Assembly (NCBI GenBank): GCA_016110215.1
Contig: JADWQD010000005.1
Coordinates: forward strand, 2,089,037 to 2,153,036
DNA length: 64,000 bases
Origin: Capronia americana
Taxonomy: Eukaryota; Ascomycota; Eurotiomycetes; Chaetothyriales; Herpotrichiellaceae
Direction: 5' to 3'
How positions within the stretch are numbered: the first letter of the stretch is position 1; each line of letters begins with the position of its first letter. A program made the position numbers and the translations under genes. This document shows, piece after piece, positions 1 through 11,274 of the stretch. A model generated the notes under the pieces. It saw only the letters and a program-made list of their open reading frames with translations, was not told the DNA's origin and searched no databases.

Positions 1-282
1 AGCTTCGCGGTAGCCACTTCTGGTGATCCATTCGTGGCCGAGTTGGCAGACTCAGGAAGGACACTGGAGGTGGAAGGAGAGAAGACTCTGCTCGATGCAC
101 TTCGCGAGGCAGGGCTTGACATCCCGTCTTCTTGTGAGGCCGGAAACTGTGGCACATGCCGGGTGGGTGTCAAGAGCGGCAGAATTGAACACAGAGGAAC
201 AGGATTGATGGAGGATGAGAAGGGCTCGGCCATGTTGAGCTGTGTTTCTCGAGGAATTGGGACTATTGTGCTCGAGCTATGA
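1..282 (+). CDS. C-terminal 2Fe-2S ferredoxin domain of a PDR/vanillate-demethylase-type reductase (5' truncated by window edge)
   Basis: The frame is open from base 1 to the TGA at 280-282, giving the last 93 residues; the rest lies left of the window. It carries a plant-type ferredoxin cluster: Cys-x4-Cys-x2-Cys in CEAGNCGTCRVGV and a fourth Cys in MLSCVSRG near the end. A ferredoxin domain at the extreme C-terminus is the arrangement of phthalate-dioxygenase-reductase-like proteins, where electrons pass from NAD(P)H via FMN to the cluster; fungal versions may also carry a MOSC domain. The domain call is secure, but the whole-protein assignment is inference because the flavin and NAD domains are not visible. 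The next gene is convergent. Confidence 0.8.
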   Translation, partial: SFAVATSGDPFVAELADSGRTLEVEGEKTLLDALREAGLDIPSSCEAGNCGTCRVGVKSGRIEHRGTGLMEDEKGSAMLSCVSRGIGTIVLEL

Positions 283-477
283 CCAGGACTGTGGGAGAGC
301 AGTGTAGACAGACTTGTGAGCACATGGAGGGGACTTCTGAGCACATGAAGACGACGTCTAATTCCGATGCTGACGATCTTCCACGATGAGTATTTTGAAG
401 CACAGAACTCAGAGACGAATCTGCAAGGACAAAGCCAGCTACCTAGTCCCAGTTGATCGGTATCAGATGTGCTCAGC

Positions 478-1476
478 CTAGGGGAACCTCTTGGTCACAA
501 AGCCCCTGATAGCCTCGGCCACCTCACCAGGCTTTTCCATAGCACACCAGTGACCAGACTCAATTTCCGTCATTTCGAAATCCGGGAGAAGACCCTCTGC
601 CCGTGGAATCTGAATCAAATCTGTCCGTCCCACCGAATCGCCCGTGCAGCCCAGAAAGAAGAACGGGACCTTCACAACGTGGTTCTCCTTGGGAATGCCC
701 AGGTCATCCTCCCACTGTACGTTGGACGCGTGTGCCTTGTACCAATTCAAGGGGGCCTCAAAGCCGTCTTTGCTGAACCGCTGAATGAAATCGTCCCTCC
801 ACTTGGCTTCTTTGGCGTAGGACTTCAGCTCGACTGTCTCGCCGTTAGAGAAGTAGTTCGTCATGGCGTCCTTGCCGGAGAACATCTTCTTCATCCAGTC
901 ATCGTCCGCCCCGTGAAGCACCTCCCAGAACTTTTCAAGGTTGTTGTTGATGATCTTGGCGCCATCGGCTGAAGTGAAAAGATACCAATATTGGAACAGA
1001 GGGTATCCGAACCGCTTTTCGGTGAGTGCATTCCAGCCGTCGAGGTCGAACTTTTGCTCGGTTGGTGCTCGGTACGAGATGTTCAGCAGGATGAGGCCAG
1101 CGCAGAGTTCGGGATAGCGTTGGTAGAATCGTTGAGCGAGCATGGCACCCCAGTCATGGCCAATGACAATGATCTTGTCAATATCTTCGGCTTGCAGGAT
1201 CTCGCGCAGATCGGCCGTCTGGCCGGACCACTTGTACGCGGCGAGGTCACTTGGCTTTGATGTCCCCGCGTAGCCCAGGCAGTCCGGAACGACGACTCTG
1301 TAGGGCAGGTCGGAGAGCTTATCCACTACCTCAGACCACATAAGTGCGCTGTCGGGGAAGCCATGGATGAAGAACAGGGCTGGCTTGGACGGGTCGCCGG
1401 CCCCTTTCGGGGACACGTAGTAGGTGTAGGTGAACGACCGCTTGGTCTGGATGATCTTTTTCTCGAGGTTCGCCAT
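478..1476 (-). CDS. Epoxide hydrolase-like alpha/beta hydrolase
   Basis: Single-exon gene of 332 aa. The start is the ATG at 1476-1474 (MANLEKK), with A at -3; the open frame extends 11 codons further only through a TTG. The oxyanion motif HGFP lies near residues 38-41, the nucleophile elbow GHDWGA near 106-111 with Asp108 as nucleophile (typical of epoxide hydrolases and haloalkane dehalogenases rather than Ser esterases), and a late catalytic His in SGHW. Length and motif order fit soluble epoxide hydrolases that convert epoxides to vicinal diols in the cytosol. The substrate cannot be told. A haloalkane dehalogenase is possible but less likely in a fungus. Confidence 0.85.
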   Translation of the reverse strand: MANLEKKIIQTKRSFTYTYYVSPKGAGDPSKPALFFIHGFPDSALMWSEVVDKLSDLPYRVVVPDCLGYAGTSKPSDLAAYKWSGQTADLREILQAEDIDKIIVIGHDWGAMLAQRFYQRYPELCAGLILLNISYRAPTEQKFDLDGWNALTEKRFGYPLFQYWYLFTSADGAKIINNNLEKFWEVLHGADDDWMKKMFSGKDAMTNYFSNGETVELKSYAKEAKWRDDFIQRFSKDGFEAPLNWYKAHASNVQWEDDLGIPKENHVVKVPFFFLGCTGDSVGRTDLIQIPRAEGLLPDFEMTEIESGHWCAMEKPGEVAEAIRGFVTKRFP

Positions 1477-2224
1477 ATTGCCACGCGCGTGTAAGTTAAC
1501 TGATTGCAATACGTACTCCCGATGGTATTCTGGGGATGGGGGGTGGTTAAGAGGTACAAATGTCCTTTCCTACATACCCAGGCCTACCTGCTGTGTATAT
1601 AAGTGTACAAGGCGACCCATGTGTCTCACAGCCATACGTCAGCGGGGTGCCTCTGACCGAGCCGAGTCGATTCGGCTGGAGTCGTGCGTACCTACTCGTG
1701 TGGCTTTACAAGAGTAAGGCCGTAAGCACGAGATGCCTATGGCTTCCTCCTCTGGTTGTTGATGCAACCCTAGATTAGTGATCCGAGGCAGCAACTCCTT
1801 AATATCGCTAGCACAGCTCTCCAGTCAGTATTACCTAGGTGGCCAATGTCCGACTTATCGATAAGGCTCTCACACAGGTTTCGGCTTGCACCACGTTCCA
1901 TTCACGTTCAAAGAGATGATTCGCCCACATGGTTGTACAATAAGAACGCAGTCGATATATCGCGTATGCGCCCGCTGGCTACCTATGAAGTGCTTTCCCC
2001 GCGCCCAGAAGGTCCCGCTCAGCCGACTCACTCTCAGTGGTCATCCCTCAAGAGCTTGATGTTTGCATGTCCTTGACTCAGAACCAGCGGCACAGTAACA
2101 GCGATCGGATCGCACGCTTACAGAACACACCGAAAGTCAGTATCCTTTCAGCCCAAAATTCTACTAGTAGTGAAAGTCGATCCGCACCTTAGTTTTCGGG
2201 GCGCTCTCGGCCCCCTGAGCCATC
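1477..2224. other. Intergenic region, 748 bp
   Basis: Lies between the divergent epoxide hydrolase and ankyrin genes and must hold both promoters. No ORF with recognisable protein content, RNA gene or long repeat was seen. Confidence 0.5.
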
Positions 2225-3706
2225 ATGATTGACCCCGGAACGGTTATTTCTGTGCTCGACTTAGTGAAGGTTGTTGTGCAACGCCTTGTCGAAGCCAGCC
2301 GTACCATGCACGACGCCCCGCAGAGTCTGGCTGAAGTCATCAACGAGGCAGCAAGGCTTGAGGCGCTATTAGACCGGCTGCTGATCTTCCAGAGGGCGCT
2401 CCCTCCAGAGCAGCAAGATATCCTGGACAGACAAGTGAGTTCGGCGGGGTGTCTAAAACTCCTCAAGGACTTAGACGACCTCACGTCTGGTAGGATGTCG
2501 GGTGGCAAGGACGGAGATGGCACGGAAGAGAAGATGAAGCTCGCTCAACGATGGTGGTGGCTCCGGAAGAAAGACGTTGTTGAAGACCTGGTGAAGAAAC
2601 TGGAGGACGAGTTAGAGAATTTGTCGAAGCGACTAGTAAAGTAGATACAGAGTCTCTTCAGTTCCGATCTGGGGAGCCGAACTAACTGTTTGTACAGCGA
2701 GTACCTGTTCCAACACAATCAGCAACTATCCCAGAGTTCTACACAAGTCTCGAAGATATTGGAATTGGTCATGTCGATGGCGCTGAAGATGAATTCAGAC
2801 GATCCCAAAACGACTCGATTCGACGACAACGGCATATATTCGCCCTACAAAGCCGATGCTATTGCTTGGTATGGGCAGTTTCGCTGCAAGCCCGGCCAGG
2901 ATTGCACAATGCCCTATTTTTGGGACCGACGCTTGCTGGCCGATCTGACTTGGGCTGGCCACTGGAGCAAGGCGATGAAGCTGCTCAAGCGCGCCCGCGA
3001 GGATTACAAACAGAATTGGATCAACTGCACTTCACTATGTAGGTAACTATCGTCCTACACAGCATGGTTCGACGTTCCATATTGACGACCTGCCTAGACC
3101 ACGCACATGAGAAGGACAATATGACCACTGGATTCAGGCCTCTACACCAAGCGGCATGGCACGGTGACAAGTCAGCTGTGGAAGATCTTTTGAAAGAAGG
3201 CGCTTGGCGTGAGTGATGCGTCGCCCGAGTTAGATCTAAGTATTCACTAATATACCTGTACCCTAGGTCTCGCGAGAACTGTGCGTGACACGAAAGACTC
3301 GAGTGAATATAGCACTCCCCTGGACATTGCTCGGGACCATGGATGGAAGGACATCTACCATAATCTCAACCCCGTGATCAGGCGCCCAGTTAACCACAAG
3401 GCACTACAGGCTCTCCAGACGCACCTTGATAACTTGATCAGAGATACCTTCGGCAGTCATCCTGATGCACATCTCGATTGCTTCCTCCTTCCCGAGCTGG
3501 AGATCCTGACAGAGTTCGAGCGGTCGAGGATATGGTTTCCCCTGAATCCTGAGCTGCTTGACACCAGAGATGGATTGGCCGTGCACATCATCCTGGAGCG
3601 TAACGAGCTTGTGGTGGTCATGCGGTGGGGTAGAACTGTGAGGAAAAACTATCGGATTTCGAAGTCGGGAGTGCAGGAAATCCAACAAGCTGTTGTCCTT
3701 CGCTGA
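2225..3706 (+). CDS. Ankyrin-repeat protein with an alpha-helical N-terminus resembling fungal STAND N-terminal domains
   Basis: Four exons: 2225-2640, 2698-3038, 3098-3208, 3267-3706 (introns of 57, 59 and 58 nt with GTAGAT, GTAGGT and GTGAGT donors), giving 435 aa. The joins are set by phase: only these keep the frame through the WINCT segment into GFRPLHQAAWHG and AWRLARTVRD. The N-terminal 140 residues are helical and charged with a coiled-coil-like stretch; one or two degenerate ankyrin repeats follow (PLHQAAWHGDKSAVEDLL, then STPLDIARDHG). The C-terminal 130 residues are a fungal-specific extension I cannot name. Proteins with this order occur among fungal NLR-like and ankyrin families, but no NACHT or NB-ARC is present, so this is a short relative. 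Function unknown. Confidence 0.75.
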
Positions 3707-3975
3707 ATTTTCTGGTTTTACGGTATCCCCCTTATCAAAAGGTACGGGTATCTGAGATCAGTCGACAGAAACAGTGACAGATACTGAGATTTCCGTCGAG
3801 AATTCAGCACAACATTAACGACGGGTGGGGTCTGTCTCTTTTTGTGAGAAGCTTTCGTGAGAAGCTAGCATAAGATATTCCTGCCGAGGCTAACGCGTCT
3901 ATAGCAATCTTGATGTCGTGCTAAAAGCGCCTTAAACTGTTCCGGCCAACAGGTCTTGCTCTTTCACTATCATCA

Positions 3976-5603
3976 TTAGAGGGAGCCGTCTTTCTCCCAG
4001 AACGCGATTTCTGATTCCCGCCTCTGCTCCGTGAGTGAAGTCTTCAGTTTGTCCCAGATATGAAGCGTGGGGGCTGCTTTATGGCCAAACCATCGCTGTG
4101 AGGCCATCAAGGCCTCTGAGAGACACCAACTCTCCATGTAGAGTCGCTCCTGGAGTCTGTGCAATTCAGCAAGATCCTCCCTGGTGTAGATGACGAGCTC
4201 ATGCGAAGCAGTGTTCAAGTCATGCTCGAGAATGCGTTGGCCGATTGCGATGGCTTCGTCGTACCGACCGAGGTCCTTGAGAACGTGGGTCAATTTCCTC
4301 AGAGCTTGTAGCAGTTGTCCTGCCCCTTGTGGAGAAGATTGAGACTTCTGAACGAGTGACCGCGCCGAACCCTCGGCACGGGCCAGATCGCGGTTTAGTC
4401 TCTGAGACACAATAAGACTAAGTTGAGCTTGAAATGTCTCTTGGTGGAGTGGGCCTAGACGTCTTCCCAGCATATCACTCATCAGGCAAAGGGCCGTTTC
4501 AGACGTTCTTGGACCATGCTCATCAAGTTGGAGTTGCTGGCAGATATGAACCAACGGATGATTTCCACCAAGCTTGAGCCGAAGGAGATCCGCGATGAAA
4601 GTCAGAACCGATCGGAGAACCTCGGGAAATTTGTTCAATTTTCCGCCAGGTGTCAGTGTTGTAATGAGCTTTCTGAGCAAGGTAGTTGGGCTGGACAGGA
4701 AAGCCTCGGCGGCCTTTTCCCAGGTGGTATGAAAAGTAGCCCAGCCCAATCTGAAAGAGCCGATTTGCAGTAGATACACGGCAGTTTCGAAATCGTGCCA
4801 GAATCTGTTCGATTCGGAGACATCGTGGGAGTCGGACATGACCTCAATTAACGTGCCATCGCTTCCCGAACCCACGGCCGGTGTTTGGGCCAAGGTGGAC
4901 CTCATGGGCGACATTGTGTCGCCAAGGCTGTCGAGATAGGAAGCGGCAGCGTGAAAGATGAGTTCTCCAGGGCAGCCTTTGGTGGTAAAAGAAGGAATCG
5001 AGACCGAGGCTGTTGAAGCATCGTCTTGTGGCCCGCGACACGACACTGTCCCATGGTTCGATGAAAGAGCAGTGGCGGTAGTGTGACTCGCATTTGTGTC
5101 GCAGGTTGGCTCGAGGCGGTTCTTCAAACGGTCGTCTGCCTCTATATTGGAAAGATTCGAGTTATTCAATGCTTTTTGGTTAGGAGAAGGACAGGCTAAG
5201 ACTGCCCCTTTCCCGGACTCCCTTGCTTTCCAGTATCTCAGGACCCGATGATGCCGGATGCCCCGGCCTCTCCAAGTAATGCTAGAGACAGGTTGGCCAT
5301 TTGCAAGCACGTGAGTTATCTGCGCTATGAGAACGTCCTTCTCTTCCGCGCGGTAGTTCTTCTTGACGCCCCATCTCTTGATTCGAGCCGTGTACATGCG
5401 CTTCCTGGGAATATGTTAGTAGAGAAGTTGATCGGATTCGATCGTTGAAGTCGTGGGTCTCACGTTGCTCTAAAACCGAATGTGGCATCCATGATCTGCT
5501 GTACCTCCTTGAGCGGTCTATTCTCCGTCAGATAAAGTCGCACGATGTCGTCTCGATGACGATTCCATTCGTCTGCCGATGTCGCATAGACCCCGCTGGG
5601 CAT
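3976..5603 (-). CDS. Clr5-domain protein with TPR-like C-terminus (putative transcription regulator)
   Basis: Two exons, complement of 5464-5603 and 3976-5404, separated by a 59-nt intron with GTGAGA donor, CTAAC branch and CAG acceptor; 522 aa. Splicing completes the Clr5 domain: the first exon gives DEWNRHRDDIVRLYL...LKEVQQIM and the second continues KRMYTARIKRWGVKKN, the usual ending of that domain. The ATG at 5603 is preceded in frame by a stop. After a low-complexity Ser/Thr-rich middle, roughly residues 350-500 read as degenerate TPR helices (LGRYDEAIAIGQRILEHD). Clr5 is a fungal DNA-binding-like domain first noted in fission yeast; the direct target is unknown. Convergent with the ankyrin gene. 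Confidence 0.8.
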
Positions 5604-6490
5604 GTCGAATTTGGGATCACCAGGTGCCTCGTTGCTTTGACGTTACTGCTTGTTCAGTTGGCTGCATCATGCATAGACTCTCCATGGAAGCACTGAAGCA
5701 ATTCAGCACTAGCGCGACGTCTGGAGCGAGTCTCCGCTGCATGAGCGTAGAAAGATAAAAATGTCGGCAGCAAGAGTGATATTTTGCGGGCCTCCTCGAC
5801 AGCCTGGTGACGGAGGCAAATCACTAACGTAGACGGCCCAAGCACGCCGGGGGAACTTTTTCAAGACGCAGCAGGACGAGAGAGCGCTGAGGCTGAGGTA
5901 GAGACTGGCCAAGCCGTGGCATGGAGGATTGTGCCAACAAACCGGTGTGCCCTGATTTGTTGGAATCTTTCGAGGCAATCACCTGCGACGCTGGCGCCGG
6001 CCAACGAGGTCAATTGAACACATACCCTGGTACGAGCACTTTTCTTAGACGGGAAAAGTCTCCTGCACGGGAATTTTGACCAGGTACGCGCTTGCGACCT
6101 GCAATGGACTTCTTCTAAATACCCTCCTGCATGGTTACTTTGGTTAGCAGTAGCTCTAATCGTCCTATAATGAGCTCGAAATCCTGTCAGGGGGGAGAAG
6201 GGGGGAGAAGCCGTCCACCATGACCTCGAAGCACTCCAAGAGGCTATCAGCTTGGGGCAGGGCGCAGCATAAAGCCCTGGGGCAATCCGCGGGAATCTGC
6301 TCTCTGCGAAATCCCCACAGTTGCTCCTTCACATCTTTGTCAAAGTAGAGAGGCTGAACGGTCCTTCCCAGCCTCAAGTCAGCCAGGACAACTAATCTCA
6401 TATTACAGGGCCTGCCTTAGATCCCCTTCAGAGAGGATCAGAAACCTCTCTCATCTCTCGGCATTTTGACCATACCGCGATTGTTCTGCC
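5604..6490. promoter_or_regulatory. Divergent intergenic region between the Clr5 and HET genes
   Basis: 887 bp separating oppositely directed genes, so it should carry both promoters. It contains a 10-bp tandem duplication (gggggagaag, 6191-6210). Short ORFs here have no recognisable content. Confidence 0.4.
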
Positions 6491-9175
6491 ATGCCAGCCG
6501 ACGACGAGGTGGCTCCGACTGTGTACCCTGGGGAGCCTTTGAAGCTTCAGCCATCCGTGAACTCATCCTCGGACGGGTCATCGCGCAAAGTCTCTCTATC
6601 TAGTCAGACCATGATACCCGAGGCGTCTACAAGCACGGCCAACGGGCTTTGCGAGCAATGTCTGTCCCTGAACCTCAGCATCGAGAAATTCGTCATCGAG
6701 GACGACAAAGCCGCTGAGATCCGACCATCGGCTCTGTCACTGCGTCTAGCGAATGAACAGTTTCTTCTCGGAAGTCTGGCCGAGGTCAGGAAGAGAGCTG
6801 CAACTTGCTCCCTCTGCTCACTTGTCGCCGGTTCTGTCGGGGGTGCCTCGGTGCCTGACGACGCAACTGGGGCGACATGCAATCTCATATGGGAGATGGA
6901 CGGGCGCATGTCCACGGATCCCCGACGAGCTCTTGGAGAGAAGCGCACGCGCCGCTTGCGAGTTCAGTGGAACGATGCAAGGCTCAAGCAATTTGATTCT
7001 TACCTGGTGTTAGCCGCGCCCGCCAAATACGACACTTCTGATGTTGATTATCCGGGTCAGTTGAACGACGAAACCCAGTTCCTCGGAAGGCGATTTGGAG
7101 CAACAGAGAACAAGAAAAACCTGATCCGGGAGTTTCTCAGACTGTGCGAAAGGCACCATGACCGTCGGTGTACCCAAAAGCTTGGAATCGAGGACCCTTT
7201 TCGCGACACCCTGATGGAGCCTTATTTCGGTGTCATCGACATTGAGAATGACAACCTGGTCCCGCTCCCATATGAAGAGAGAGATGAACGCCTCGAATTT
7301 GAAGCATATGCAGCTGTCAGCTACGTCTGGGGAGACAAGGGCAGTCGTGAGCACAAAACAAGGATCGGTAACATCCAAAGTCGACGCAAATCTGGAGGCC
7401 TGGCTGGCGTCATCCGGAAACTTCCCAAAGCACTTCAACAGAGCATCCGCCTTATCCACGACCTGGGGATCAGGTACATCTGGATTGATGCAATATGCAT
7501 CGTGCAGGACAGTAGCCACTCGTGGAACCTCAACGCGCGGGCAATGCACCTGATATATGGCAATGCAACTCTGACCATCTGTGCTGCGGATGGCGATTCA
7601 ACGACGGGTTTGCTCGCCCTCGACGAGGATCTACGACCTCAGCAACAGATCGCAACCTACGCCGAGGGAGTCCATTTAATCCTCCACCAGCCGCCCGAGA
7701 TTAGTATCCAGACCTCGCAGTGGAACAAGCGTGCATGGACCTTTCAAGAACGTCTGCTTTCGAAGCGTTGCCTGATCTTCACCAGAGGTCAGATCTATTT
7801 TCAGTGCCGTTCAACCGGTATGTCTGAGGACATATTTGCGGACAAGAAGGGTCGAGGGTGGTCTCTGGATTTGGTGGAAGCCCCGCTCCAAATGCTTTCT
7901 CAGCTAAAGCTCCAAAGCCTCTGGTTTTACGCCCACTGCGCATATCTCTATACATTGCGGGAGCTCTACGAGCCACTCGACATCCTGGCGGCATTCAGCG
8001 GAATGTGCAAATTGATGGAGAGCACCATGCAAGCACCGTTTGTTTTCGGACTTCCGACGTCACATTTTGACCTGGCCCTCCTGTGGGAGCCTGTTGATCG
8101 GCTGTTCCCCCTTGACAAGGATGAAGCCTCAGATGAACCGAAATATAAAGACATTAAATTTCCAAGTTGGTCATGGTGCGGATGGAAGGGCGATGGCATC
8201 CAGTACAAGCCGGAAATGGTCGACGGCTGTCTCGCTGACGTTCGCGCGTGGCTCATGGAACACACGTGGATCGACTGGCACATTAGAGACGGCCATGGGA
8301 CTCTGCGTCGTCTCTGGGATCGTCATTATGCCGAAGAAGACGAGAGTATTGACGACAGATGGAAGGGTTATAACGTGTTGGTAGTGAGGGAGCAGGACGC
8401 TCTCGAAGCGCAACATGAAACATTGGACAGTGGGGATGCAGCCGATTCCGTACGACCCTTATCCTCAAGGCGGCGATCTATAATGAGGAAGACAATCACC
8501 ACAGGCACGATATCGCGTTCGATGACCAACACCCTGAAAGTAGGACGAACCCCGGCCAAGGTAAAGCAAACCCGACTAGACGAGGAGACTGCCCGTAGCC
8601 TCTGTGATGATTTTGGGCGTCCGTTGAAAGGGGCTCAATTAATGGCAATCCAAGGCATGAACCGGCTGAATTTCAGCCTCACACTCCCAGAGGACCCTTA
8701 CCACGTCAGGACAGCGGAACCTAGCCCCATCGCCAGCAATGCGAAAGAGTTCCCAGATCAGCCATACTTGCAATTTTTTACTTGGCGGACATCGTTCCAC
8801 GTCGTGCGCTCGGACGACTCCGGGGACAGCGTTGGAAAAGAGAGGTGTCGGTGCCACATCACGGACCGGCGCGGCGATAAATGCGGCTCCATCATTGTCA
8901 GGGAGGAGTGGCTCAAGGAAAAGGAGGACCTAGGCCAAACTAAGTTCGAATTTATTGCCATTTCCGAAGCCAAGTCATTCACCAGACAGGAGTTCCCGGT
9001 TTGGACGTATTATTTACCGAAAGAGAGGGCAGAGTCGGAGTGGGACCTGTACTTTGTGCTCCTTGTCGAGCTGGCCCCGGATGAAGGAATTTATCGTCGT
9101 GTTGCTCTCGGGAAGGTGTTTCAGGCGGCGTTCACTCTTTCGCACGATGAGTGGAAAGAGATTATCCTCGGCTGA
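6491..9175 (+). CDS. HET-domain (heterokaryon incompatibility) protein
   Basis: Intronless 894-aa ORF from an ATG at 6491. The HET core spans about residues 270-430: the first block AAVSYVWGD, the second RYIWIDAICIVQDS, and the third KRAWTFQERLLSKRC. The N-terminal 120 residues hold a Cys pair (CEQC) and a later CSLC, a common zinc-ribbon-like lead-in of fungal HET proteins. The C-terminal 400 residues are family-variable. HET proteins trigger regulated cell death on non-self recognition during hyphal fusion, but most paralogues are uncharacterised. The gene is intact, unlike the HET relic near 60 kb, and is not a close copy of it. Confidence 0.9.
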   Translation: MPADDEVAPTVYPGEPLKLQPSVNSSSDGSSRKVSLSSQTMIPEASTSTANGLCEQCLSLNLSIEKFVIEDDKAAEIRPSALSLRLANEQFLLGSLAEVRKRAATCSLCSLVAGSVGGASVPDDATGATCNLIWEMDGRMSTDPRRALGEKRTRRLRVQWNDARLKQFDSYLVLAAPAKYDTSDVDYPGQLNDETQFLGRRFGATENKKNLIREFLRLCERHHDRRCTQKLGIEDPFRDTLMEPYFGVIDIENDNLVPLPYEERDERLEFEAYAAVSYVWGDKGSREHKTRIGNIQSRRKSGGLAGVIRKLPKALQQSIRLIHDLGIRYIWIDAICIVQDSSHSWNLNARAMHLIYGNATLTICAADGDSTTGLLALDEDLRPQQQIATYAEGVHLILHQPPEISIQTSQWNKRAWTFQERLLSKRCLIFTRGQIYFQCRSTGMSEDIFADKKGRGWSLDLVEAPLQMLSQLKLQSLWFYAHCAYLYTLRELYEPLDILAAFSGMCKLMESTMQAPFVFGLPTSHFDLALLWEPVDRLFPLDKDEASDEPKYKDIKFPSWSWCGWKGDGIQYKPEMVDGCLADVRAWLMEHTWIDWHIRDGHGTLRRLWDRHYAEEDESIDDRWKGYNVLVVREQDALEAQHETLDSGDAADSVRPLSSRRRSIMRKTITTGTISRSMTNTLKVGRTPAKVKQTRLDEETARSLCDDFGRPLKGAQLMAIQGMNRLNFSLTLPEDPYHVRTAEPSPIASNAKEFPDQPYLQFFTWRTSFHVVRSDDSGDSVGKERCRCHITDRRGDKCGSIIVREEWLKEKEDLGQTKFEFIAISEAKSFTRQEFPVWTYYLPKERAESEWDLYFVLLVELAPDEGIYRRVALGKVFQAAFTLSHDEWKEIILG

Positions 9176-10179
9176 CGTGGTTCTTAGCGGCGTCTTTTCT
9201 GACGGCGTGTCTTCAATCATTTGTTTGTAGTCTTTCGCCAATGAATGTTCAAGGTGATGGCATCAGTGTGAAGCATTCGGGGATCGCGTCAGATCGGTGT
9301 CAACGGCTTCCACTCCTGGCTCACCATCTTCTCGGACAAAAACCTCCCCGTCCATGATTCCATCAATATAACAATTCCCAAAGACTGGCGACTTTGTGTC
9401 GGCCAAGGGCGCATCAGAGGGAGAGGTGGGGGTCTGGGTCGAGGTTTTGGTGCTCGCAGATGCTAGCTGAGCGACTTTGTCAAGTCGTTTAAAGAGGCAG
9501 AGGTTCATCTCTTAACGAGATTGTCCTAGCGTCGTATCGTTGCTTCCGGGGACTATCTCGCCCTTCCTGTTCACCCAGATCGACCACGAGTCTGACCACG
9601 GGTGGGAAAATGCGGTACATAAGCCGGACCTGTTGGCCTCGCCGAGCGAGGCCATGTTTCTCTTGATAATGATTGACACAGAGGACGTCGATCTATAGTT
9701 TTCGGTAGCCTAGTGTCCGGAGTCGTTTAGCGCTGAATGTAAACTGGCTTTGACGGAGACTGTGCAGCCCTCGCAAAGGATTCTCCTGACAAGTTCGGAA
9801 AGCGAACACCGGACTTGGCCATCGTCTCGTCCGGGCTGTAGATTTCAGATTCGGATTGACGCGAGGTTGGCGAGTGGGATGTAGCAATATTCCAAACAAC
9901 ATTTTCTTACCGAGACGATCAGCCGAAGAGAACGTTGGCATGCGCCCCGGAACATTTACTTGTGCCAGGGGGCGCAGCTGTCTTATTGGTTGGAATAGGC
10001 AACCTGGGTACCCCCATTTCCATCACTGCATTCGTTTGGGCCTTTGATCTTCGACAGACACACATCTGCCCACAACATTACATGTACACCTCGCAAGTGT
10101 GTTTCGCGGACAAAGCTGGCCCGCAGGAGCTATTCAAGGGCAAGCTACATCATGCGCAACACACGAACACGAACGTGCC
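9176..10179. other. Intergenic region, 1 kb, with one doubtful small ORF
   Basis: Holds the HET terminator region and the promoter of the next gene. On the minus strand an 81-codon ATG ORF (9508 to 9263) has no recognisable domain, signal peptide or splice extension; it is not called as a gene. Confidence 0.4.
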
Positions 10180-11274
10180 ATGAACGGGTCAACATATGGC
10201 GGCTTTGAGACCAGCGACAAAACCACACCATTCCCTAAGATTGACGAGGAAGTGAGCGGCAGCGGGCAAGAAAGAGAGCCTCGTGAGATTAACAGGCTAA
10301 AAAAGCGTGCCGACGGTGCTCCTAGTCACAAGCGATCCGCCTCCGGCAATCTGCTCTCACGATTCCTGCGAACGAACAGCGACCAAGACAAGAAGATAGA
10401 AGCCGCAGGTCGAGATGGCTCAGACATTTCAACGCGTGGACGAAGCGCTATGGCTGAAGCGCAGACACAAAGCAAGAGGAAGAGAAAAGGATCACTGAGG
10501 AAAACAGTGCTGGGCAAGGGAAGAGACAGGAAGACGGCAGAGGTCAAGAAATCTCCTCTCTCAAGCGCGGGCTCCCCCTCTGTGCAGCCTACAGACGAAG
10601 AACAAGAAGCTCCGCCGACACCTCGAGCAAGTCAAGATCTGTCGAGCCCTGTGTCACCCGACTCACCCCCGTCATGGCCATTTCGGACACTGTCACGGGT
10701 CTCCATTCCCTCGATTCGCAGCAGCATTGCCTCGATAGATCCAGCTTCGTCTGCTGCTTCGATCGTAAGTCCCAATCTGCCGACCACAGACGCGGAGACG
10801 GACGACGACGATTTGGTCCTGCCGCGGATGCCTGGCTTGCGCAAGCCACCATCGACCTCCTCTTTCGGCACGGACTCTTACTTCCCCATCCAAGATCCCG
10901 TGCGGCGTATGTTCGGTTCCCGCACACGGTCCCCGTTGGCCACACAGCCGCAGTCGACCGCAGGTACGCCGTCAGACGACGAAGGATGGGATTACTCCGA
11001 GACGGCGTTCTGGGGCTACGTGATCTTGATTGTGACGTGGATAGTGTTTGTGGTGGGCATGGGTTCTTGCTTTGGCGTGTGGTCGTGGGCTTGGGATGTG
11101 GGGGAAACACCCTACGCGCCACCGGAACTGGAAGATGATCCCACCTTGCCCATCGTCGGCTACTATCCAGCACTGCTCATCCTGACATGCATCATGGCCT
11201 GGGTCTGGGTGGTGGTAGCGTGGGTGGGCATGAAGTATTTCAGACACGCCGACTTCAGAGGAGACGATGGCTAA
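10180..11274 (+). CDS. Fungal membrane protein with long disordered N-terminus and two C-terminal TM helices
   Basis: Single exon, 364 aa, starting at the first ATG (MNGSTYGG); the open frame continues 27 codons upstream only through a GTG. Residues 1-265 are low complexity: basic KRKRKGS stretches, then Ser/Pro-rich and acidic patches. The last 100 residues contain two hydrophobic helices (about FWGYVILIVTWIVFVVGMG and ALLILTCIMAWVWVVVAW) separated by an acidic loop. The pattern suggests a tail-inserted membrane protein with a phosphorylatable cytosolic arm. I do not recognise a named family. Transcription converges with DUG3. Confidence 0.7.
   Translation: MNGSTYGGFETSDKTTPFPKIDEEVSGSGQEREPREINRLKKRADGAPSHKRSASGNLLSRFLRTNSDQDKKIEAAGRDGSDISTRGRSAMAEAQTQSKRKRKGSLRKTVLGKGRDRKTAEVKKSPLSSAGSPSVQPTDEEQEAPPTPRASQDLSSPVSPDSPPSWPFRTLSRVSIPSIRSSIASIDPASSAASIVSPNLPTTDAETDDDDLVLPRMPGLRKPPSTSSFGTDSYFPIQDPVRRMFGSRTRSPLATQPQSTAGTPSDDEGWDYSETAFWGYVILIVTWIVFVVGMGSCFGVWSWAWDVGETPYAPPELEDDPTLPIVGYYPALLILTCIMAWVWVVVAWVGMKYFRHADFRGDDG

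Noticed and set aside
469..972. Plus-strand ORF over the epoxide hydrolase
   Set aside because: Antisense to a gene with a complete set of catalytic motifs.
2698..3040. Alternative frame of the second ankyrin-gene exon
   Set aside because: Using the GTAAAG donor at 2636 gives a long open frame, but it lacks family motifs; the GTAGAT donor at 2641 keeps the conserved WINCT/ankyrin frame.
9263..9508. Small minus-strand ATG ORF of 81 codons
   Set aside because: No recognisable feature and no conserved neighbours; kept only as a note in the intergenic entry.
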